DNA of 64,000 nt, taken from assembly GCA_016630955.3 (NCBI GenBank), contig CM049987.1, forward strand, positions 372,001-436,000. Reading direction: 5' to 3'. The position numbers and the translations under genes were made by a program. Positions 21,892 through 33,731 of this stretch are shown one piece after another. A model generated the notes under the pieces. The model did no database searches. It was given only the letters and a program-made list of their open reading frames with translations, and had not been told where the DNA came from. The stretch's first letter is position 1; each line of letters begins with the position of its first letter. This DNA is from Didymella arachidicola. Taxonomy: Eukaryota; Ascomycota; Dothideomycetes; Pleosporales; Didymellaceae.

Positions 21892-23091
21892 TCAAAATCG
21901 GTATCTGCCACCTACTGGATCGATCTGGTATGAGAGGTCAGACACATCGGACATAGCATCGGGCTCCCTGCCTATTGTAGGGCTTGAAATGTCAGACACC
22001 TCGTCATCTTCTGTATCGTCAAACGGCGAGCGCTCGATGAGCTGTGTCCGCGAAGTCATATATGGAGGTGCGGCCATCCGGACGCTACTGTTCCGAGACG
22101 TAGATGCAAGACTGGCGGGAGGAAGACTGCTCGGACGGTACGGTGGTGGTGCTTCCTCCAAGCTTCGACCGTCCGCGAAGGGGTCACGATCCACTACCGT
22201 ACCTTGTCTGCTGACGCCACCAGATCTCATAGAGACGAGATCGGAAGTGTCCATGCCAGTCAAGTATGCGCCGTTATCTCCGGACGGAATGGGTCCAAGA
22301 ATCACGGGCTGCGAGGAGCTGGCAGTTGGAGGATGGCTTGACGGTGGTGTTGACGGCGAGTACTGAGGTAGCGCTGCTTGTGGAGGAGTGGAAGACGGCG
22401 TGATGGGTGCTATGTATGGCCTCTCGACAGGCTTTTGCTGCATCTTCATCCCTTCTATGTTCCCGTTCACTGCGGCTGTTTGCCTTTGCCGCCGTCGTTT
22501 CCGCAGGCACAAGAATATAAAGAACCCTACGATAATGACCACAACTGGCACAGCGCCGGCGGCGGCGTACATGGGCGTCTTGTTCGATCCGTTGTCGGCT
22601 CCATGATTCACCAAATCCGAATCACTGCCTGTTTTCTTAGGCGGTGATAACTCGGACTGTATTGGTGTCGGTGTGGGTGTTGGCGTGCTTCCAAGGCCAT
22701 TCTGATTTGGGTCAATTTTTGACTTCGAGTACGAGGTCGTCACGGTGGAAGGTGGCGGTCCTCGATTATTGCCATCGTAGTCACTGCGTGTTGACCGTGA
22801 TGGTGGACCTGTCCGTGTCCAATTAGGGTCTCCTCGAGATTGCTCGCCCTGTTGTTCAAAGGACATCGTTGCAGGGAGAATATCGAGTGGAGTGGGCGCA
22901 GAAGGTGACTCTGTGATACTTGGACTTATTTCCAGATGCGGAATGACAGGCGTCGCAGAAGAGAACTCGTCGTCGATGGTGGAAGTTGAGTAGTAATCGT
23001 CGTCGTCCGTGTCCGCCGTGGTCGAGGTGGACTGCGAGTAGTATTTGGACTTCCAGTAACCGTCATCCCTTGCAATCCGATGATGCGCCAT
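21892..23091 (-). CDS. Single-pass membrane protein, Ser/Thr/Pro-rich
   Basis: 399 residues from ATG 23091, no intron needed. One membrane helix at about 174-195 (MYAAAGAVPVVVIIVGFFIF) is followed directly by the basic stop-transfer LRKRRRQRQ. The N-terminal 170 residues are Ser/Thr/Asp-rich with a (TP)4 run and STSTT clusters, a composition suited to O-mannosylation. The C-terminal half is proline-rich with PPPY-type motifs (APPPYRPSS, AAPPYMTSR) that could recruit WW or Nedd4-type ligases, and ends in acidic segments with repeated SD. The arrangement resembles MID2/WSC-type wall sensors but without an obvious signal peptide or Cys domain, so this is a topological call only. Confidence 0.72.
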   Translation of the reverse strand: MAHHRIARDDGYWKSKYYSQSTSTTADTDDDDYYSTSTIDDEFSSATPVIPHLEISPSITESPSAPTPLDILPATMSFEQQGEQSRGDPNWTRTGPPSRSTRSDYDGNNRGPPPSTVTTSYSKSKIDPNQNGLGSTPTPTPTPIQSELSPPKKTGSDSDLVNHGADNGSNKTPMYAAAGAVPVVVIIVGFFIFLCLRKRRRQRQTAAVNGNIEGMKMQQKPVERPYIAPITPSSTPPQAALPQYSPSTPPSSHPPTASSSQPVILGPIPSGDNGAYLTGMDTSDLVSMRSGGVSRQGTVVDRDPFADGRSLEEAPPPYRPSSLPPASLASTSRNSSVRMAAPPYMTSRTQLIERSPFDDTEDDEVSDISSPTIGREPDAMSDVSDLSYQIDPVGGRYRF

Positions 23092-24395
23092 TGGGGCTTA
23101 GGCTCAGACGCTCCGGGTAGATGAGTGCTGACGAGAGGCGCTGTTCTACGAGAGGAATAGGTAGGACGATGTCAGAACTTAAGCTAAGTAGGGGGGGCGC
23201 TCAAACTCTTGATAGGTTCCTTTGTCGCCAAAGATATCGGTAATATCTGCGGTCGAGCTTTCACCGAAGGCAGGCTTCACTTTGTTGCTGATCCTCCAGT
23301 AACAGCGAATGCGGGGCCGGCTCACGGAGTTTACACACCCAGCTCTTGGTACTAAGACTTTTAGGTATTCAGAAATCAGCAGTCGATGACGCGAGAGCTA
23401 AAACGGATGCAGTGACTCTCTCACAGGCTGGCATGATCATAAGATGACGGACAAGACAGCAGTGTACGGTCCACACGCAGTCTTGATAGCAGGAGCAAAA
23501 GTGCGCGAGGGCAGCCCTTTGAAAGAACCCTGAGAAGAGGCGCCGACATATCCGGTAGGTTGGCAGATGATGCCGCACGATGACATTCCAATTGGCTTAC
23601 CTCTGAGTACATACCGGTTGTCAGTGGTTGGTTAAAGGCTGGGCGAAGCTGGCGGCACAGCCACCGCTGGGAAACACCAACCGACCCCACTTGCTCAAAT
23701 GGAGCTATATTTGGCACTAGTTGTAGATCCGCCTTCTACCAACAATGAAAGTCCGTAATGTCCACCAAGTCTGGAGGTCATCTTTCCCTCTGAACATAGG
23801 CCCCATAATTAGCCGTATTCAGCTCGTACACTCGAACAAAGCAGCAACCTGCATGCCGGCTCGGGCGCTTGGAAGCCTTGCAGATCTCTTCTTACCAGCA
23901 TAGAGGCTGGCGATTCCAGCTGCAGCTTCCTGACCTACCCATTAGCCTACCAATAAGCACGGCGTATCCTCAACTCTGAAACACAGTGTCCCTCTTATCG
24001 GTGAGCTTGGCAGCCGGTACGCCGATAATAACGTGCATCGAACGTCCAGATGCCTTGCAGGTCTTCACAAATACCTCATGGTGTTGTGACCTGCATTCTT
24101 GAACGATAAGTAAGCATGCGGCAAGCGTTGCGTTGCCGCGGGACGGGTGCCCAGATCGTCACCAATTGGAAATTGCATTGGCAGCGGCACAGGCACCTAG
24201 CGGGGGTATGGTCCGAGGCTTTTCAAAGGACTTGCAGTTCACGCTCGAAAGTACTGTGCACGAGGCTGTTGCTGTTCGGCATGACCCGTCCGAGCAAGAG
24301 TGACAGCTGATTCAGACCCTTGGCGACGTCATTGGGCAGCACGCTATCGCAATACCCACGCGTCGCCATGGCGAACCTCATACATCTGCCTCATC
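23092..24395. other. Divergent intergenic region
   Basis: Promoters of two diverging genes. Short frames at 23369-23717 (minus) and 24116-24310 (plus) have no supporting features. Confidence 0.55.
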
Positions 24396-25630
24396 ATGGC
24401 TGACCGCTTTAAGAATCTAGCAAAGAATGGCTGGCATTCAGAGAAGAGTAAGACGAGCAGTGGAGGTGCAAGCGACTCGAGATTGGGTCAGGTGGTGGGT
24501 TTTGGTCTCTCCTACTTCCTTGGGCCCACCACTGACTTCTGCAGAAAGGATGGGTAGGCAAGGCGCAAGGCAAAGACAACCACGCTGATGCTGCTCGTGA
24601 ACATCAATCTGCGCCACTGTCGACGTTGAAGGACCCCTCAACCTTTGCGCCCCCACCAAAACGCATCCCAGGGGCATCACCGGTCTCCGGCGGGCCAAGT
24701 GCTGCACCGCCAGGCTCGGCGAGACAGCGCTTGCAGGAACGGGAGGAGGCACAGAAGAGATCAGAGCAGAATTCAAAGCCCCAAGGGCCGTATAGGACAG
24801 ACACAACAGGTCTCAGCACCGCGAACCTACCAAAACCGCCTGCATTTAGACCAAATACTGCGACACCCGCTCCTGTCCCACCTGCGAAAGCAAAGCCCCC
24901 TGGTCTGCCGCCGAGATTACCGCCGCGCCAAAATGAGAACGTCGACGAGTATACGCCGCCCGCTCCTCCATCGTACGGAGAGGCCATACAACAATCAGCG
25001 CCTGCTGTCAATCAGGGAGCAGTGAACCGTCTCAGCCAGGCGGGTGTAGCTGTACCAGGCTTGGGCATTGGCCGTAATGCCTCCCCGCCTGCTCCACCTC
25101 GCCAGCGCACAGTGGCACCGCCTCCACCGGCACGTCAAGCATCCAGCGCATCAGTAGCAGCACCGACATCACCAGTGACCGCTGGCAATGGCACACAACT
25201 CAACGAGCTGCAAAACAGATTCGCGAGAATGAACACGTCTTCCACACCGGAACCAGCGCCGAGCACGGGGACATCTTGGGCGGACAAGCAAGCAGCACTA
25301 AAGACCGCCAGCAATTTCCGCAACGATCCATCGAAAGTTACTGGGTCCGATCTGAAGAGTGCAGCTTCGACAGCAAACAACTTTCAGCAGAGACACGGCG
25401 AACAAGCAGCGTCGGGCTGGCGGGCAGCGAGCGGGCTCAACCAAAAGTACGGCCTTGCAGGCAAAGTCAATAACCTTGTGGGAGGATCAAGCTCAGCAGA
25501 AGCGTCACAACCAGCTGGAGGTCTAGGGAAGAAGCCTCCACCACCACCGCCAGCCAAGAAGCCAGCGTTCACGTCAAACAATTCTGCAGAGCCGCCACCA
25601 GTTCCACTGAGCAGCAAGCCAAAATTCTGA
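24396..25630 (+). CDS. Proline-rich AIM3-like protein
   Basis: Exons 24396-24491 and 24545-25630 across a 53-bp intron (24492-24544, acceptor CTGCAG), giving 393 residues starting MADRFKNLAKNGWHSEKSK. The product is low-complexity and proline-rich with class-I/II SH3-ligand stretches: PPKRIPGASP, KAKPPGLPPRLPPRQ, PPAPPSYGEA and a terminal KKPPPPPPAKKPAF. A conserved C-terminal helical stretch carries SWADKQAALKTASNFRNDPS and SAASTANNFQQRHGEQAASG. The overall pattern matches the ascomycete proteins annotated as AIM3-like, in yeast an actin-patch component interacting with Rvs167. Naming is by resemblance; the structure of the gene is firm. Confidence 0.8.
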
Positions 25631-26600
25631 TCCTCTAGTGGTATATATATTCATGTAAAGACTCAGTAGTGATGCTGCTCAACTCTTATGTCCCCATGAA
25701 CGTGCTCCTCGACAGGATTGATCCGCGATGTATTGTGCTCCGACCGGGGTGTTGGAGGGAAAGATTTCAGGGTACACGCACCCCTGTCAGAACGACTCTT
25801 CGGCTGTCCACAGGCGGATCGCTGGAATTACTGCTCCAGACTTCAAGATATAGATGTATCCAGAAGATTACCCGATTCTGCTAGCCTTGCGAAGCTGGAG
25901 GACATTGTTGGCACAGCATTGGCACCCACAGTCTTAGGCGTGCTTTAATACAGGCAAGCTGTCGCGTTCGAACACCGTCGCGTAGATCGTGTGTCCAGGC
26001 CTCCATCAACCGAGGCAAATTGGCCCGTGTGATTGGCTGTCTGCCCAAAAAATTGTTGTTGCACCGCTAGCCTGCCGTGAGTGAGGATTTCCATTTGGGC
26101 ATCACCAAGACGCCTGCTCTAAAGAGCCACAAGGCCGAAAACCGAGTGCCACATCTGTGCATGGCCCCAGCCGAGTGCTGTGTATAATTCAGCGCATCTG
26201 CTGTTTGCTGCTTGAGCGACTAGAAGACTGGGAAGGACGTCCGCGTGCCTGCATACCAAGAAAGCACACCTGCGTGACGAGGGCAGCGTCCAGAGAACGT
26301 CCAGATTCTCGGAATCCAGCCGCTACGATTCAACACAAGCGTCAACGGGCCAGTCTAGCCATTGACGGCATTGATCGCAGAAGATCTCACTGCGACCTCT
26401 TTCACCCATCATTGTTCATTGTCCACGCGCGCGTCGTCTTTTCGTGCCAACGACGTCATTCCTGAGAGCTTTCCCACCGCGCAAGCTTTCCACCGATCAC
26501 CTCGCACCGCCATCCTTACGCGCATCTCAACGCTTACGGCGCATTCAGTCTGCTCGCGCGCGCATCCAGCTCGATCAATTGAGAAGCAGGCAGCGTCACA
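25631..26600. other. Intergenic, elongase promoter
   Basis: No gene supported. The last 200 bases are pyrimidine-rich, as is common before strongly expressed fungal genes. A short frame at 26157-26465 lacks features. Confidence 0.55.
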
Positions 26601-28670
26601 ATGTCTGGCGCAGGTCCATCACTCTTCCCTGGGGAGGTCCCTGCGTGGTCTGTCCTGAGGTTTCCCCCGGATGCTGCACCGCCGCCCATTACGAACCCGT
26701 ACAGCGGCGAACCGACTCTCGCGAACCCGTTCCAGATCCCACAGAACATCTTCGAGCAGGCGCTCGATCCTAAGGTTCCCTTGACCATCGCCGCTATTTA
26801 CGCCGCGACCGTCACCTACCTCAACTGGTACAATCGCCAGCATGGCAACAAGCCGTGGAGGATTGCGAGCCACGGCTGGTTCAAGGCATTCGTCATTGCG
26901 CACAATGTCTTCCTCGCCGTATACTCCGGGCTCACCTGCTTCGCCATGTTCCACGGCCTGAAAGCATCGTTCCCCAACTGGAGGGAGCCCAATGCCTTTG
27001 TTGGCACCGTCGACGCGCTCTGCAAGATCCAGGGACCGCGAGGCCTTGGTGACGCAGTCACGTACGACCCGGATACAAACAACTGGGGTAGCAGGAACCC
27101 CAACATTCACGTTGGTCCCAATGGCATGCCTGACAGCACCGATGTTGGCAGGATGTGGAACGAGGGTCTTGCGTTCTGGGGCTGGTGGTTCTACCTCTCC
27201 AAATTCTACGAAGTCCTCGACACCGTCATCATTCTCGTCAAAGGAAAGCGTAGCACCACTCTCCAGAAGTATCACCATGCCGGCGCCATGCTGTCCATGT
27301 GGGCTGGCATGCGCTACATGTCTCCTCCTATCTGGATGTTCGTCCAGATCAACTCCGGTATCCATGCCATGATGGTAAGCTTCTACTTCATTCTCGAGTC
27401 GAGAAAAGTACAGCGACTGACAGCTTCATAGTACACTTACTACACTCTTTCTGCCCTCGGCTACCGCGTGCCCAACTTTGTGAAGCGCACCCTCACTACG
27501 ATGCAGATCACCCAATTCCTCGTCGGCGCCAGCTTCGCTGCTCTGCATCTCTTCGTCTCGTACACAGTTCCGGTTTCGGTCGCACACAAAGTCGCTGAGA
27601 CAGTCACCTCCAGCGTTCAGCCTTCGTCTATTGCATCCAGCGTCTCATCTGCCGTGCAGTCCGTCACTGAAACTGCCTCTGCAGTCCTGCCTACCTCCAC
27701 TGGCCCGGCTCTTGCTTTTCTTTGGAAGCTCGTCTACCGCGCCGCTGGTGATGAGGGTCTCGCTGAAAACATTCCTGTACCCGGCTCCTCGATCACCCCT
27801 GCCCAACACCCGTACGCCCCGACTGCGGCCGCTATCCACGAGAATCCCGTACAGCGACTGCTCCACCCCCACCACAACACTCACGTCGTGGACAGGATCG
27901 TCTACCGCACCGAGTATCAGCACGTTCCTTGCATTGACACTTCCGGCCAGGCATTCGCTATCTACCTCAATCTGATCTATCTCGCACCGCTCACTGGTCT
28001 CTTCATGCGCTTCTTTGTCAAGTCTTACTTCCGCAGAACGAACCCCAAGGCTAAGCACCAGTCGAAGCACACCCCGATCTCAAAGGCCGCTGGCGACGCC
28101 TTGCACGGTGTCGAGCGCGAGATCGAATCCATCAGCGAGGAGGGCAAGAGCAACGGCAACAAGAACGGCTCTGTCCGCGGACGCAAAGGTACCAACGGGG
28201 ATGTCAGAAACGCCCGCTCAAGCCTTAGCCCATCGAACCAGGAGATGATCGATAGCATCAAGCGTAAGGTCAGCAAGGCTCTCGATGAGACCACCGACAG
28301 CGTCAAGAGCACGACCGAGAAAGCACGTGGTATCGCCGACGATATCGCCAACAAGGCCAGCGACGCCAAGGAGAAGGCCCAGCGACAAGCCCAGGACGTC
28401 AACGATAAGCTTGAGCAGAAGGCACAGCAAAACGCCGACGACGTGAACACCGAGCGTGAACAAGGCCCCAACGATGTTGCCAGCACACCGACCGGCACCC
28501 CTTCCAAGAAGAAGCGCAACAGGAACAAGAAGAACAAGAATACCGATAGTGTACAGAGCCTGAACGAGGTGTCGGATGACGAGCACCCCGAGCGCAAGAC
28601 CGAGAAGGAGCCTGAGCCCAAGGACATCAACAATACACTTGGTAAGAATGAGGGTAAGGGTCTGTTCTAG
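26601..28670 (+). CDS. ELO-family fatty-acid elongase with long hydrophilic tail
   Basis: Exons 26601-27374 and 27432-28670 across a 57-bp phase-0 intron give 670 residues, about twice a usual ELO. ELO proteins catalyse the condensing step of very-long-chain fatty-acid elongation in the ER. Visible hallmarks: KFYEVLDTVIILVKGKRSTT, then LQKYHHAGAM at the histidine box (QxxHH: the first His of the classical HxxHH is Gln222), SPPIWMFVQINSGIHAMMYTYYT across the splice, and several membrane helices. Two oddities: residues about 309-430 insert a long Ser/Thr/Val-rich loop before the last helix, and residues about 458-670 form a charged tail with LEA-like repeats (KSTTEKARGIADDIANKASD, AKEKAQRQAQDVNDKLEQ) and a Lys/Arg-rich block KKKRNRNKKNKN. 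Confidence 0.93.
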
Positions 28671-29001
28671 GCGTATTACCTTATGCCCTGAGGCAGGGAT
28701 CAGATCAATACAAAGAGAAACAGAAGGACAGAAAATAAACACCCGAGTGTGGAAGGGGAACAGCTCTGTTTCATGACGTATTTTAGTGCAACCCATACCG
28801 TTCCCTTTAGTTAGACCGATATGCACGGCGTAGGCGCTGCATAGAGGTGGGTTACTATGGATTGCTCCGGATTGTATACAAAAGTCAGACACGGCGGAGG
28901 AACAAGTCAGCGCTCCAGCAATGCAGAATTTTCAAGGCTACCAATTACCCTTCACTACTCATGTGCTATGCCATGTTATGCACCACAGTCACGTCTGTTA
29001 T
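28671..29001. other. Convergent 3' flanks
   Basis: Terminator region shared by the elongase and APC10 genes. Nothing else seen. Confidence 0.6.
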
Positions 29002-30406
29002 CTACCGGATATCAAACCCGCCCAACCCGCTCAATTCAAGTATCTCCTCCTTGCCCTTCCTTCCCACCCTCATCGTCCCCACTTCACCCAGATCTACGCC
29101 TCGCGCGTTGCTCGCGCTGACCCTGCTCTTCACCGGCCCACTCCCCTCATCGTTCCGAGCAAAAATCTGCAAGCCGCGCAAATGCGTGTCCTTCCCGTTC
29201 TGGTGGTTCTCCAAAATCTTGATCTGCACCAGATGCGCGCGCAGCACAGGCATCCTCGGTCTACGTTCACGCCGGCGCGGGCGCGGCGCGGTATTGGGGC
29301 TAAGGCTGGAAAATGGCAGACGCGGGCCTGGACGAGGCAGGACGGGGGTTTCGTGCTGTGGAGTGAATTGCGGTGTGAATGCAGGCCGATGCTGTGGGAG
29401 CTGCTGGATACTAGGGGTGGTGACGGGTGTGTCGAATGTGGGCTCGAGGTTTGGAAAGTTGGAGGGCACGCGTTGGCGCTGCGGCGGGAGCGGCATATTC
29501 TCGCTGTCGCTGGAACGGTGCTCTGAGGCGCCGCGGTTCCGTGGGCGGTGCAAGTCTGCCATGTGCGTGTTGAAGGTGCCGTCTTCGCTATCAGGCTCTG
29601 ACATAGAAGAGTCTGAGTCTGCATCCCCGACGTTGGAGAAATCGGCCCATTGCCAGCCTCGTGGCGATTCGAGACGCATATCACCCCATTCTTGGAGGTC
29701 GTTCATGCCGGACCCGGCGAGGAAGATGATTCGTGTGGGTGTGTAGGATTCGTCTTCTTCGAAGTCAAGGTATAACCGCAAACCGACGATGCGTACCAGC
29801 TTGAAGAAGTGGATGTTCAGATAGTGTGGCTGAGGGCCGTCGGATTGCCAGAAGAGGTTTGGGGATGCATGCCGAAGTTGAGGAATTGAGCAGCCAGGTT
29901 TTGACGATGATACTGTCCAGGATGCTAGGGTGCTGATTTCTCGCAGGTAGGAGGGCGGTGGATCGAGGTTCGGAAGTGTCTCTGCTGATGCTACTAAGGG
30001 TCAATAAGTTTTACAAATGAAGGTACATTGTCATGTATCGTGGTGTAAGAGTGACAACATGTCTGGCGTCTGGGCTCCAGCCTGTGCGACTTCCATCGCC
30101 GTCGCTCAAAAGTAGGCGAAATGAACATTACGGCAGTATAGGTGTGAAGCGATTCCCAATGGGGTCCGGGGCACATGAAGGCCATGTAACGTGACACAGG
30201 TCGATGCCAGGGTGCGTGGCAAGGAAGGACTTACCGAGCCTGTCTCCTTCTTCCAAATCCTCATCCCCGTCCATGGCCACCATCTCCTCTTCTATGTCCT
30301 CTTCTGGCTCCATATCTTCCTCGTCTGCATCCTGGTCGCTGTCGGAAAATTCCGCCGGAGGTGGTGGGATGTGATGTTGTCCTCGTCTCCTAGTTGACGT
30401 AGGCAT
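29002..30406 (-). CDS. DOC1: Anaphase-promoting complex subunit 10 (DOC1)
   Basis: Exons 30235-30406 and 29002-29993 across a 241-bp intron give 387 residues. A second AG three bases on (29990-29991) would remove one residue. APC10 is the substrate-recognition partner of Cdc20/Cdh1 in the APC/C ubiquitin ligase. The DOC domain is unmistakable: LREISTLASWTVSSSKPGCS, NLFWQSDGPQPHYLNIHFFK, LRLYLDFEEDESYTPTRIIF, HLVQIKILENHQNGKDTHLR and GLQIFA. The protein ends in Ile-Arg, the IR tail that docks on APC3 TPRs. Odd points: an acidic N-terminal extension of about 57 residues, and about 120 polar residues (Ser/Pro/Arg-rich) inserted inside the DOC domain between ESPRGWQWADFSN and HLVQIK. Confidence 0.94.
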
Positions 30407-31741
30407 CTCCGCAATGCCCTGTGTTCGAGGAAATTGCTGTACAATATGCGGGTCCAGATAATTGAGACTCGAGAGAAAGTGACTGGATCTGCAGGGATGG
30501 TGGGTAAAGAGTAGGAAGCGTGAAATGTGGGGTCCAGGGTCTCAGGCAAATCAAAGGCGACGAGTATGCTCAAAGTGAATGGCTGAACGCGAGCTGTTGG
30601 TCCCAGCGCAGCGACTGATGAACGTTTTGAGACTATGGTCGGCGAGCACGTCTCAACGTTCCAGTTCTGTGGCGTTTCCGACTTGACTTGGTGAGAGCTC
30701 GCTGCAGATGTGGTACAGGGCGGTCCTGATGGCGTTGTTGATTGGCGAAGCTTGCACAACCTTGCAGCTACGCGAACATCAGACTGCGACCAGATCCCAG
30801 CTTTTACAAACGTTTGATGATGTCAAACGTGCTTTTTGAGATCCGTCAACTGTGCTTTTTGTCGTAGATACGAAGGTTGTACTTGCGCAGGGTAATAAGC
30901 TGTCAAAACAGTCGTTACTCCGAGCGTGCGGGGATCTTTGGCTTCCAATCGCGGTTTCCTGCAGCTTGTTCTCCACTCTTCCTTCACGCGCAACGTAATG
31001 TGACACGAATTGAGTCGACGTGCCTCAAGCGAATATGCAAAATCGAGAGCGCCAATCGCTATCAGTGCTTTTGAGTCCGCCCGCGCTCTCAACGACTGCA
31101 CGCCACCAGATCTATCCGCTGTCCGTTTCAGCGACGACAGGGCGCCCATCTGGTGCCTGACTTTGCTTTGGAAGGTTTTTGACGGTGCGGTCCTACCCGA
31201 ACTCAATCTGAGCAGCGAAGGGACTAAAGGTGCTGGATCTGCGGCCGAAAGGTGGTTCTCCGGGGAAGAGGAATGACAGCGCCCCGGAGTAAGCACCGTG
31301 CTGTTGGTGCGCCAAATCTACCACAAACTGCCTGCAAGTCGATGTGCGGAGGGCCCAACACCAGCTCTCTTAGCTATCAGCTCGGAAAAATGCATCTCAA
31401 GTCCATATGAGGGGTCGCCCCAATCCTTTGGCAACCTTTCTTTTGCCTTGACCGATGAACACAACCCATGCGTTTCGCCATCAAGTCCGTCCTACCTTGT
31501 ACACCTACCCTTCCCAACGTGGCGTCAAGGCCGGTGTCGTGAAACGTCGTCCATATACTCGAGCTGCACCCGATTTGTAGCGAAAGAGCCAACCGTTCGC
31601 TGTTGTGCTGAACGACCGTTATCGTCTCCATTCATTACTTTCCTCCTGTCACTCCTTACGCCTTACGCTGTCGTCTGGGACGACACATTCGCTAACAGCA
31701 CGTGGCGCCTACCTTTGCGATCGCTACCGTTCGAATTGAAT
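30407..31741. other. Divergent intergenic region
   Basis: Promoters of APC10 and the second rhodopsin-family gene. The plus frame 31298 onward is open into the next gene's first exon but lacks a convincing protein before ATG 31742. Minus frame 30823-31296 is not supported. Confidence 0.5.
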
Positions 31742-33142
31742 ATGGTACATGGCTTCGATGAACTGGCTCAGGCAGGCGAGCAATCAGAAAGGATAACGAT
31801 CGCATTTCTTGCCCTGGCATGGTTCTTCATCGTCCTGCGAGTGTGGACTCGCACATGGATTATTGCGAGCTTTGGATGGGATGACGCAAGTATGATACTC
31901 GCTGGTGTAAGCATCACTGTTGTTCGAGTAAAGATGTGTCTGGGTTGACGCGCCTGCAGATGATCTTCACGATCTATTCGGCAAGCGAACTCTATATTGA
32001 AGCCAACGGCGGTGGTACGCATGTCACGAGTTATGAAGGGCTGCAAAAGCTCACGAAGGTCAGTTTATTAGAGCAGCTTATTCGATGAAACTAACAAGGG
32101 AAGTGGGTCGTCGTCAGCGAGTCGACTTACCTCGCAGCCATGATGATGGTGAAGATTTCACTCGGTATCTTCTTTGCACGGATTGTCGTCGCGCCCTGGC
32201 ATGTCATGCTCATATATGTTACCATTGGCGTCAACGTCTTGTCTTCAGCATCGTCATTTTTCTACTGCATCTTTCGCTGCGGACCAAATGTCGACATGTA
32301 CGCTCTGCAGCAGCTGAAGAACAACTGCACTCCTAGAGGCCTTGACCGTTTCATGGCATATCAATCAGGTAGACACCAAGTCACAGAAGATTCGAGAACT
32401 TGTCACTGATTGGTGCTTCTTAGCTGTATTCTCCACAATCACCGATCTAGTCTTTGTCGTACTTCCGATTGTGGTCCTCTGGAATGCAAACATGGACCGC
32501 AGATCGAAGTTTTCCGTCGGCCTCATTCTCTGCCTCGCCGCAAGCGCATGTATCTGCTCCATGATTCGCTTCCAATACGTCGACGGTCTCACTCAAATCG
32601 AGGACTTCTTCTGGAACGCTACCAACATCGCAATCTGGTCCACGATCGAATGCGGCGCAAGCATCATCGCAGGTTGTCTGGCGACTCTGCGTCCCCTTCT
32701 TAAGCGCGTGTTTGCGACAGCAGGCACAATAACCAAGTCGCTTCGCTCTTCTAACAACCGGTCGCAAGGGAACTCGTGCCAGACAACGAATTCAACATCA
32801 CTCAATACTCACCTTGGATCTAACGAGCGCAAGGCACCAATCTCAAGCGCGGACAAGCCCACCTTCGCCGAGTTCGTTGCCGAGCGTGGCGAGGTTATCG
32901 AGATGTCAAGCTCAAGCTCTGCTGCTGGTGAGCGAGAGAGCCAGGATCTCATCCTGCGGCCAGACGAAGATTCGGCACTAGATTTCCCCTGGCCAGTCAA
33001 AGTAATTGAGAGCACGCGGGAGCCTGAGCGCACGGCGCCGATGCATTCGAAGCACAGGAGCTGGAACGCGCGACAGAAAGCAAAAGATTTGGAGAAGACG
33101 GCACACCGCAACACTTCTGCGCCATTGTCACCTGTGCCATGA
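31742..33142 (+). CDS. Seven-helix integral membrane protein, fungal rhodopsin-like domain (second copy)
   Basis: Exons 31742-31906, 31960-32058, 32104-32368 and 32424-33142, with introns of 53, 45 and 55 bp in phases 0, 0 and 1, give 415 residues. Start MVHGFDELAQAGEQSERITI. Family hallmarks: RVWTRTWIIASFGWDDASMI (helix 1/2 loop with WDD), STYLAAMMMVKISLGIFFAR, FRCGPNV, then AVFSTITDLVFVVLPIVVLW after the third splice, IRFQYVDGLTQIEDFFWNAT and NIAIWSTIECGASIIAGCLA-TLRPLLK. A C-terminal polar tail of about 130 residues carries Ser clusters. The third intron is required: without it the frame shifts at 32368. Ligand and role unknown. It is similar in plan to, but diverged from, the gene at 8702-10246. 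Confidence 0.9.
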
Positions 33143-33731
33143 GCTTGTGAAGGTATCATCACATACAGCAGCCCGAAATCACAGCTATGAGCACACAGGG
33201 ACCAGGCAGCTCACGTTGACGAAGGTGGATGTCACTTAGCAACCATGGGAGCTTGCAGCGTGTTGTCTAGGTTTCATGCCGCGTATCCTGGAATAGACCA
33301 CCACCACCACGCACGATTCGTGACGACAACATCTCATCACGGACGCATCACTCGGGGCACAAAATAGTTGCGGGGCTTGCGGCTAGGTCGCGTGTGACCG
33401 AGTGCACATCTTTCGATATCTCTCGTCATTCGATGGTCTCGGGTAGCATCTAGTTGGTAATAGTGTGGACGGAACGTTCTCAGTCTCCTTGAGGAGACGG
33501 TAGCTTGAAGAGCGAGGTAGTCTATGGATCAGCAAACGTGTCATAGCCGACATAACTGCATCTACGACCGCATTGAGACAAGCCTCTTGTGTTTCATGAT
33601 ATAATATATATTATTGTGATCGCTTCTACATTCACCGCTCCACGCTACTGAAAGGCAGAGAGATACCTGTTGGGCCTGGCCACTCTTTCAAGTCATGTTC
33701 GCATGTTCCCGTTCTCGTCTCTGTGAGAAGT
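33143..33731. other. Convergent 3' flanks
   Basis: No gene. Contains an AT-rich patch ATAATATATATTATTG near 33600, plausibly part of a polyadenylation region. Confidence 0.6.

Noticed and set aside
31298..31741. Upstream in-frame extension of the second rhodopsin-family gene
   Set aside because: Sequence before MVHGFDELAQ is Cys/Ser-rich and not membrane-protein-like; family members start shortly before helix 1.
32342..32423. Start of an independent gene at ATG 32342
   Set aside because: The frame change is fully explained by the 55-bp intron 32369-32423, which joins two halves of the rhodopsin-like domain.
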